Source: Methyloligella sp. (GTDB lineage Bacteria; Pseudomonadota; Alphaproteobacteria; Rhizobiales; JALUTE01). Taken from it: 9,580 nt of DNA. Shown piece after piece: positions 5,596 through 9,580 of this stretch. The stretch spans positions 1 through 9,580 of the forward strand of contig JALUTE010000367.1 in NCBI GenBank assembly GCA_027058255.1, given 5' to 3'. Under the pieces are notes generated by a model. It saw nothing but the letters and a program-made list of their open reading frames with translations, had not been told where the DNA came from and did no database searches. The first letter of the stretch is position 1, and each line of letters begins with the position of its first letter. The position numbers were made by a program, and so were the translations under genes.

Positions 5596-7698
5596 TCAGA
5601 TGTCGAGAACGTCCTCGCTGGCGAAGGCGGCGCGCTCCTGGATGAAGCGGAACCGCGCCTCCGGCTTGTTGCCCATGAGGTCCGAGACGGCGAGCTCGGT
5701 GCGGGTGCGCGCCTCCTGGTCATCGGCAATCGTGACCCGCAGCAGGGTCCGCTTGGCCGGGTCCATGGTGGTCTCCTTGAGCTGGGCCGGCATCATCTCG
5801 CCAAGGCCCTTGAAGCGGGAGATCTCCACCTTGCCGCGGCCGTTGAACTCGGTCGCGAGCAGGGCATCGCGATGGGCATCGTCCCTGGCATAGGCGGACT
5901 TGCCGCCCTGGCTGAGCTTGTAGAGGGGCGGCACGGCGAGAAAGAGATGGCCCTCCTCGATCAGGAGCGGCATCTGCCGGTAGAAGAAGGTGATCAAGAG
6001 GGACGCGATATGGGCGCCGTCCACATCGGCGTCCGTCATGATGATGACCCGCTCATAGCGCAGGTCCTGCTCGCGGTAATTGCGCCCCACGCCGCAGCCC
6101 AGGGCCTGGACGAGATCGGAGAGGAGCTGGTTCTGGGCGAGCTTGGCGGCGCTCGCATTCGCCACGTTGAGGATCTTGCCTCTCAGCGGCAGCACCGCCT
6201 GGGTCTTGCGGTCGCGCGCCTGCTTGGCCGACCCGCCGGCCGAATCGCCCTCGACGATGAAGATCTCGGTGCCCTCGGCGGCCGAGCGGGCGCAGTCCGC
6301 GAGCTTGCCCGGCAGGCGCAGCTTGCGCGTGGCGCTCTTGCGGCTCACCTCCTTCTCGCGCTTGCGCCGCAGCCGCTCCTCCGAGCGCTCGATGACCCAT
6401 TCCAGAAGCTTGCCAGCCTGCTGCGGGCTTGCCGAGAGCCAGTGATCGAACTCGTCGCGCATGGCCTGCTCGACAAGGCGCACCGCCTCCTGGGTTGCGA
6501 GCTTGTCCTTGGTCTGGCCCTGGAACTCGGGCTCGCGGATGAAGACCGAGAGCATGACGGCCGCCGAGCCCAGAACGTCGTCGGCGGTGATCTGCGCCGC
6601 CTTCTTCTGCCCGACGAGCTCGCCATAGGCGCGCAGCCCCTTGGTGAGGGCGGCGCGCAGGCCGGTCTCGTGGGTGCCGCCCTCGGGCGTCGGCACGGTG
6701 TTGCAATAGGAGGAGAGGAAGCCGTCCCGATCCGCGACCCAGGCGACGGCCCATTCGAGCGTGCCGTGCCCGCCCTCGCGCACCACCTTGCCGGTGAAGA
6801 GCTCGCGCGTGACCGTCACCGCCCCGTCGATGCGCGCGGCCAGATAGTCCTTGAGCCCGCCCGGAAAGTGGAACACTGCCTCGGGCGGCGTCTCGTCCTT
6901 CGGCCCGATCAGCGCCGGATCGCACCGCCAGCGGATCTCGACCCCGCCGAAGAGATAGGCTTTCGAGCGCGCCATGCGAAAGAGCCGCGCGGGGCGGAAC
7001 CGGGCCCCTTGTCCGAAAATCTCCGGGTCGGGGCGAAACCGCACCGCCGTGCCGCGGCGTCCGCGCACGGGGCCGAGCTCCTCGAGCTTGCCCTGCGGCT
7101 CGCCCCGCACATAGGCCTGGCGGTAGAGCCGCCCCCCGCGCGCCACCTCCACCTCGAGGCGTTCCGAGAGCGCATTGACCACCGAGACGCCGACCCCGTG
7201 CAGGCCGCCGGAGGTGTTGTAGACCTTGCTGTCGAACTTGCCCCCCGCATGCAGGGTGGTCAGGATGACCTCGAGGGCGGACTTGTCCTTGTATTTCGGA
7301 TGGGGGTCGACGGGAATGCCGCGGCCATTGTCGGACACCGAGAGCCACCCCTCGGCATCGAGGGCGACCTCGATCCGGCTCGCATGGCCCGCCACCGCCT
7401 CGTCCATGGCATTGTCGATCACCTCGGCAAAGAGGTGATGCAGGGCGCTCTCATCCGTACCGCCGATATACATGCCCGGGCGCCGGCGCACCGGCTCAAG
7501 GCCCTCGAGCACCTCGATATCGGCTGCCGTATAGCCGGCCTCCTCCGGCGAGGCCGCCGTCTTGCGGTCGCGGCCCTCCTTTGGGTCCGTCTTGCCGGCC
7601 CCCTTTCGGCCGGAGCCCTTGCCACGGCCGCCTTGAGCGATTGGCTGGTCGGTCAACTCGGCCTCAAGTCGTGCGAAGAGGTCGCGTGAGGATGCCAT
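5596..7698 (-). CDS. parE: ParE, DNA topoisomerase IV subunit B
   Basis: 700 residues. A Lys/Gly-rich N-terminal tail (about 20-55) precedes the GHKL ATPase domain: EVIDNAMDEA (catalytic E92, N96), SDNGRGIPV (D123) and the glycine lid GGLHGVGVSVVNALS (164-178). A transducer domain follows. The TOPRIM domain has EGDSAGGSAKQARDRKTQAVLPLRG in its first part (E483) and TDADVDGAHI (D556, D558, D560) for Mg2+. The C-terminus FKGLGEMMP...NKPEARFRFIQERA favours ParE over GyrB, which is usually about 800 residues. With ParC it decatenates daughter chromosomes using ATP. Start 7698 (MASSRDLF) has GAGAGGG four bases upstream on the minus strand. An upstream in-frame extension of 70 codons is open but not family-like and runs into a repeat-rich leader. 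It is a stand-alone housekeeping gene, convergent with nirN. Confidence 0.95.
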   Translation of the reverse strand: MASSRDLFARLEAELTDQPIAQGGRGKGSGRKGAGKTDPKEGRDRKTAASPEEAGYTAADIEVLEGLEPVRRRPGMYIGGTDESALHHLFAEVIDNAMDEAVAGHASRIEVALDAEGWLSVSDNGRGIPVDPHPKYKDKSALEVILTTLHAGGKFDSKVYNTSGGLHGVGVSVVNALSERLEVEVARGGRLYRQAYVRGEPQGKLEELGPVRGRRGTAVRFRPDPEIFGQGARFRPARLFRMARSKAYLFGGVEIRWRCDPALIGPKDETPPEAVFHFPGGLKDYLAARIDGAVTVTRELFTGKVVREGGHGTLEWAVAWVADRDGFLSSYCNTVPTPEGGTHETGLRAALTKGLRAYGELVGQKKAAQITADDVLGSAAVMLSVFIREPEFQGQTKDKLATQEAVRLVEQAMRDEFDHWLSASPQQAGKLLEWVIERSEERLRRKREKEVSRKSATRKLRLPGKLADCARSAAEGTEIFIVEGDSAGGSAKQARDRKTQAVLPLRGKILNVANASAAKLAQNQLLSDLVQALGCGVGRNYREQDLRYERVIIMTDADVDGAHIASLLITFFYRQMPLLIEEGHLFLAVPPLYKLSQGGKSAYARDDAHRDALLATEFNGRGKVEISRFKGLGEMMPAQLKETTMDPAKRTLLRVTIADDQEARTRTELAVSDLMGNKPEARFRFIQERAAFASEDVLDI

Positions 7699-7721
7699 GA
7701 TGCCCTCTCGGTTCCGCCATG

Positions 7722-7737
7722 CCCCGCGTGGGCGGGG
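7722..7737 (-). other. GC-rich hairpin just upstream of the parE ribosome binding site
   Basis: CCCCGC (7722-7727) and GCGGGG (7732-7737) make a perfect 6-bp stem with a 4-base loop. On the minus strand it ends 12 bases before the Shine-Dalgarno sequence at 7703-7709, so if transcribed it could influence ParE translation. No function is demonstrated. Confidence 0.35.
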
Positions 7738-7784
7738 TGCGAGCGAGGACTTGAGCGAATCTCTCGCCCTCGCTCGGGCGATTT

Positions 7785-7800
7785 CGTGGCACGGGCCACG
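7785..7800 (-). other. Hairpin in the parE upstream region
   Basis: CGTGGC (7785-7790) and GCCACG (7795-7800) form a perfect 6-bp stem around a 4-base loop, about 87 bases ahead of parE. It may be part of a leader or an operator-like dyad; the sequence does not say which. Confidence 0.3.
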
Positions 7801-7893
7801 CCCTTTGGCAAGGGGCGAGGCCCCACGCCCAGGGCGATCGCTCGAAGCCCCAAAATCGCGTCTCTTTTCGTCATCGCTGGGCGCAGATCCGGC

Positions 7894-7952
7894 GATCCAG
7901 GGCCGCAACCTGCGAGATTGCCGCCCTGGATCACCCGGTCACGCCGGGTGAT
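7894..7952. repeat. Double palindromic element, copy A of the dispersed repeat family
   Basis: Two overlapping inverted repeats. Outer: GATCCAGGGC (7894-7903) pairs perfectly with GCCCTGGATC (7923-7932). After a single C-C mismatch, GCAA (7905-7908) pairs with TTGC (7918-7921), leaving a 9-base loop. Second: ATCACCCGG (7930-7938) pairs with CCGGGTGAT (7944-7952) around TCACG. The core CCCTGGATCACCCGGTCA...CCGGGTGATGACG resembles palindromes I recall as abundant in alphaproteobacterial intergenic DNA. Confidence 0.65.
7930..7952 (-). terminator. Strong hairpin downstream of the desaturase, possible terminator
   Basis: A perfect 9-bp stem with a 5-base loop starts 40 bases after the desaturase stop. 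It is GC-rich but no T-run follows on the minus strand, so it is a terminator candidate or 3' stabiliser only. It is part of the repeat at 7894-7952. Confidence 0.35.
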
Positions 7953-7991
7953 GACGGGGCGTTGAGCGCAAGTTTCGCATGCGTCGACAGG

Positions 7992-9008
7992 TTAGGCGCG
8001 GGCCTGCCTGAAGGAGACGAGCCGCCCGCGCTCCTCGTCCCAGAGGGCCAGGCGCACGCCCTTGACGCTTTGCGCGAGAGTGAGCCGGCGAATGTTCGCA
8101 AGCTCGGGATGGGCGCGCAGGACGGCCGGCAGCCGGTAGTAGGGGATGCGGCTCGAGAGGTGGTGCACGTGGTGAATGCCGATATTGGCGGTGATCCAGC
8201 GCAGGGGCGCCGGCAGGTCATAGTGGGAGCTGCCGTAAAGCGCGGCATCCTGGAGCTTCCATGTGCCCTGGTCCGCCCAGAAGGTCTCCTCGAACTGGTG
8301 CTGCACATAGAACAGCCAGACCCCGATCGAGGCCGCAAGCAGAATGATCGGCCCGTGCACCATCAGGAGCGGACCGGCTCCCATCAGCCAGACGAGGCCC
8401 GCCGCGGCAAGAGCGATGGCGGCGTTGGTGGCCATGGCGCTCGCCCAGACCCGCCAGCCGTCGCGCATGAAGCCGATGGGAAGGCGGTTCTGCAGCAGGA
8501 AGAGATAGGCGGGGCCGAGGCCGAACATCACTAGCGGCTGGCGATAGAGGCGATAGGCGAGGCGCCGCCAGCGGGGCAGGGCCTCGTACTCGCGCACCGT
8601 CAGCGTCGTGATGTCGCCGACACCGCGCCGGGCGAGATTGCCGGACGAGGCATGGTGAATGGCATGGGCGCGCCGCCACACGTCATAGGGCGTCATGGTC
8701 ACGACGCCGAGCATGCGGCCGACCCAGTCGTTGACGGAGCGCCGATTGAAGAAAGCGCCGTGGCCGCAATCGTGCTGGATCATGAAGATGCGCGCGAGAA
8801 AGCCTGCGGCAGGCACGGCGATGAGCAGGGTGAGGCCGTAGCTCACCGAGAGCGCGGCCCAGGCGCCGGCCCAAAGGCCGATGAAGGGCAGCACCGTGAC
8901 GGCGATCTCGAGGATGCTTCTCGGCTGGTCGGGAGTGCGATAGGGGGCAAGGATCTTGACCCACTTTCGGGCGCGGATGGGATCCGCCTGGCGTTCGGTC
9001 GTGTTCAA
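7992..9008 (-). CDS. Membrane fatty acid desaturase, omega-6/delta-12 type
   Basis: 338 residues, typical for the family. The three di-iron histidine boxes are complete: H79-DCG-H83, H115-AI-H118-H119 and H279-HV-H282-H283, with a further H237 in YVQHQFEE. Hydrophobic segments near 33-55, 56-77, 192-211 and 213-235 give the usual four-span topology with the boxes on the cytoplasmic side. It should insert a double bond in membrane lipid acyl chains using O2 and an electron donor. The HDCGHGAFF, HAIHHASSGNL and NIGIHHVHHL context matches the FAD2/DesA-like group; regiospecificity is inferred. The start is TTG at 9006-9008. An in-frame stop lies at 9027-9029 with no ATG or GTG between, and the next in-frame start would cut into the first membrane span. 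Shine-Dalgarno sequence is weak. It is monocistronic here and divergent from the SHOCT gene. Confidence 0.9.
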   Translation of the reverse strand: MNTTERQADPIRARKWVKILAPYRTPDQPRSILEIAVTVLPFIGLWAGAWAALSVSYGLTLLIAVPAAGFLARIFMIQHDCGHGAFFNRRSVNDWVGRMLGVVTMTPYDVWRRAHAIHHASSGNLARRGVGDITTLTVREYEALPRWRRLAYRLYRQPLVMFGLGPAYLFLLQNRLPIGFMRDGWRVWASAMATNAAIALAAAGLVWLMGAGPLLMVHGPIILLAASIGVWLFYVQHQFEETFWADQGTWKLQDAALYGSSHYDLPAPLRWITANIGIHHVHHLSSRIPYYRLPAVLRAHPELANIRRLTLAQSVKGVRLALWDEERGRLVSFRQARA

Positions 9009-9177
9009 GAGAGATGTGGTCCGTGTTCAGGGACGTCGCGCGACATTCGCTCCGGGAGGGGCGCCTGTCGGCCTTGTCCGGCGCGCGGCCATGTGCGGTC
9101 CGCGCAACATTCTTTAGTCATCGACGCATCAGCGCACCGCAAGGCGCGCACTGCGACAATTCTGTCCGTCTGGCGCC
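9009..9177. other. Divergent intergenic region, desaturase leader side
   Basis: This stretch should contain the desaturase promoter on the minus strand. TAAAGAAT (minus strand, about 9110-9117) is AT-rich enough for a -10, but I find no matching -35. Composition is less GC-rich than the genes. No ORF here is convincing. Confidence 0.5.
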
Positions 9178-9208
9178 TTGTCCTTCCAGTAGATGGAATC
9201 TCCATATA
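9178..9208 (+). promoter_or_regulatory. MerR/CueR-type promoter with operator dyad
   Basis: A -35 TTGTCC (9178-9183) is followed directly by the dyad TTCCA-GTAGA-TGGAA (9184-9198) and a -10-like CATATA (9203-9208), giving a 19-base spacer. MerR-family activators such as CueR bind exactly this layout: an overlong 19-20 base spacer with TTCC-N7-GGAA immediately after the -35, as in the E. coli copA promoter. Metal regulation, probably by copper or silver, is inferred. The regulator gene is not in this window. Transcription would begin near 9215, about 29 bases before the SHOCT gene. Confidence 0.72.
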
Positions 9209-9231
9209 CGGGACGTGTCAGCCAACAAAGC

Positions 9232-9236
9232 GAGGA
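9232..9236 (+). promoter_or_regulatory. Ribosome binding site deciding the SHOCT gene start
   Basis: GAGGA lies seven bases before ATG 9244. The in-frame ATG at 9193 falls inside the promoter dyad and would be upstream of the expected transcript start, so 9244 is preferred. Confidence 0.7.
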
Positions 9237-9243
9237 TAAAACA

Positions 9244-9516
9244 ATGTGGCAAGGGACCGACATCATGAGCGGCGTCGTGGGCTGGGGCGGTATGATCCTC
9301 GGCCCGCTGATCATGATCGGCATTCCGGTGCTGATCATCGTTCTGCTGATCGCGCTGGTGCGGCAGATCGGAAGCGGCACCCCTAGCACGACCGTGATCC
9401 ACACGCCAGCGGACAAATCCGCACAAGAGATTCTGCGCGAGCGCTTCGCCCGCGGCGAGATCGACGCCCGGGAATATGAGGAGCGTCTGAGAACCTTGAA
9501 GGAGGCGACGACATGA
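9244..9516 (+). CDS. Small single-span membrane protein with SHOCT domain
   Basis: 90 residues. After a short N-terminus, a long hydrophobic helix runs about residues 15-40 (GWGGMILGPLIMIGIPVLII and on). A polar linker follows, then a C-terminal SHOCT (short C-terminal) domain at about 58-86: SAQEILRERFARGEIDAREYEERLRTL. SHOCT modules are thought to mediate oligomerisation; this protein has no known enzymatic role. Such small SHOCT proteins often sit beside copper-resistance and multicopper oxidase genes, which fits the CueR-like promoter just upstream. The stop overlaps the next start (ATGA at 9513-9516), indicating translational coupling. Function in metal handling is inferred from context only. 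Confidence 0.85.
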   Translation: MWQGTDIMSGVVGWGGMILGPLIMIGIPVLIIVLLIALVRQIGSGTPSTTVIHTPADKSAQEILRERFARGEIDAREYEERLRTLKEATT

Positions 9517-9580
9517 CCACGCGACGCACAGTGCTCAAGGGGCTGGCGGCCGGCGGGCTGGTCGCCAGCCCCTTGAGCAC
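9513..9580 (+). CDS. N-terminus of a Tat-exported protein, probably a multicopper oxidase (cut by window end)
   Basis: Only 22 codons plus two bases are present. They read MTTRRTVLKGLAAGGLVASP and then LS: a twin-arginine signal (R4-R5, followed by T-V-L-K) leading into a hydrophobic Ala/Gly/Leu stretch. Such signals export folded, cofactor-bearing proteins to the periplasm. The coupled SHOCT gene and the CueR-like promoter make a CopA/CueO-type multicopper oxidase the best guess, but no catalytic sequence is visible, so any Tat substrate is possible. The whole end of the frame lies in a perfect inverted repeat (9531-9580), so codons from about 17 onward should be treated with caution in case this is a fold-back artefact. 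Confidence 0.6.
   Translation, partial: MTTRRTVLKGLAAGGLVASPLS
9531..9580. repeat. Perfect 18-bp inverted repeat ending at the last base
   Basis: GTGCTCAAGGGGCTGGCG (9531-9548) is the exact reverse complement of 9563-9580, separated by 14 bases. It lies inside the Tat signal coding sequence. Its outer edge coincides with the window end, so it may extend further. An 18-bp perfect match at this distance is very unlikely by chance. Confidence 0.9.

Larger units (their letters stand above)
7699..7991. other. Intergenic region between the desaturase and parE, no gene
   Basis: 293 bases, expected to hold the parE promoter and 5' leader and the desaturase 3' end (both genes on the minus strand). 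I see no clear -35/-10 pair. It contains three clear stem-loops and the palindrome GCGATCGC at 7834-7841. An 84-codon plus-strand frame across it (7697-7951) has no recognisable domain and overlaps the repeats, so I do not call it. Confidence 0.65.

Noticed and set aside
5872..7689. 605-codon open frame on the plus strand across parE
   Set aside because: It is antisense to the conserved ATPase and TOPRIM domains of ParE and shows only composition-driven low-complexity sequence.
7697..7951. 84-codon plus-strand frame in the parE-desaturase gap
   Set aside because: It has no domain, no Shine-Dalgarno sequence of note, starts on top of the parE start and runs through the palindromic repeats.
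9009..9243. FNR/Anr box (TTGAT-N4-ATCAA) in the divergent region
   Set aside because: No site with both half-sites was found; the only convincing regulatory dyad is the MerR-type one.
9129..9426. Minus-strand frames of about 95-102 codons opposite the SHOCT gene
   Set aside because: They overlap the CueR-like promoter and the SHOCT gene, which has a good ribosome binding site and a recognisable domain; no independent support.

Overview
The window is high-GC DNA with dense, co-directional and overlapping genes. It looks like the chromosome of a denitrifying proteobacterium. An alphaproteobacterium is my best guess, from the nirF-nirDL-nirG-nirH-nirJ-nirN order (as I recall it from Paracoccus-like nir clusters), the ParE and desaturase sequences, and short palindromic repeats of a type common in that class. 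No RNA gene, CRISPR array or insertion sequence was seen.

Region 1 (1-5344, + strand) is the 3' part of a heme d1 biosynthesis operon: the end of nirF, then nirDL (a fused siroheme decarboxylase subunit pair), nirG, nirH, nirJ (radical SAM) and nirN (a c-type cytochrome with a d1-binding propeller). The genes are 2 to 35 bases apart or overlap (ATGA at nirG/nirH, 26 bases at nirJ/nirN), so they form one transcription unit whose promoter lies upstream of the window. Together the products make the d1 cofactor of cytochrome cd1 nitrite reductase NirS. NirDL and NirGH decarboxylate siroheme to 12,18-didecarboxysiroheme, NirJ removes two propionate side chains, NirF acts on a late intermediate, and NirN performs the final dehydrogenation to the acrylate. 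nirS, nirC and nirE are not in this window.

Region 2 (5345-7991) holds parE (topoisomerase IV subunit B, - strand), convergent with nirN. The gaps on both sides of parE are rich in inverted repeats. Three segments share a TGGAT...GGTCA...GACG-like pattern and look like members of one dispersed palindromic repeat family.

Region 3 (7992-9008, - strand) is a membrane fatty acid desaturase of the omega-6/delta-12 type, with a TTG start.

Region 4 (9009-9580, + strand) diverges from the desaturase. It carries a textbook MerR/CueR-type promoter (TTGTCC, 19-base spacer containing the dyad TTCCA-N5-TGGAA). Downstream are a small one-span SHOCT-domain membrane protein and the first 22 codons of a Tat-exported protein, probably a multicopper oxidase. 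This suggests a metal-responsive (copper?) operon continuing past the window. The last 50 bases form a perfect 18-bp inverted repeat ending on the final base. This is either a real hairpin in a signal-peptide coding region or a fold-back artefact at a sequence end.
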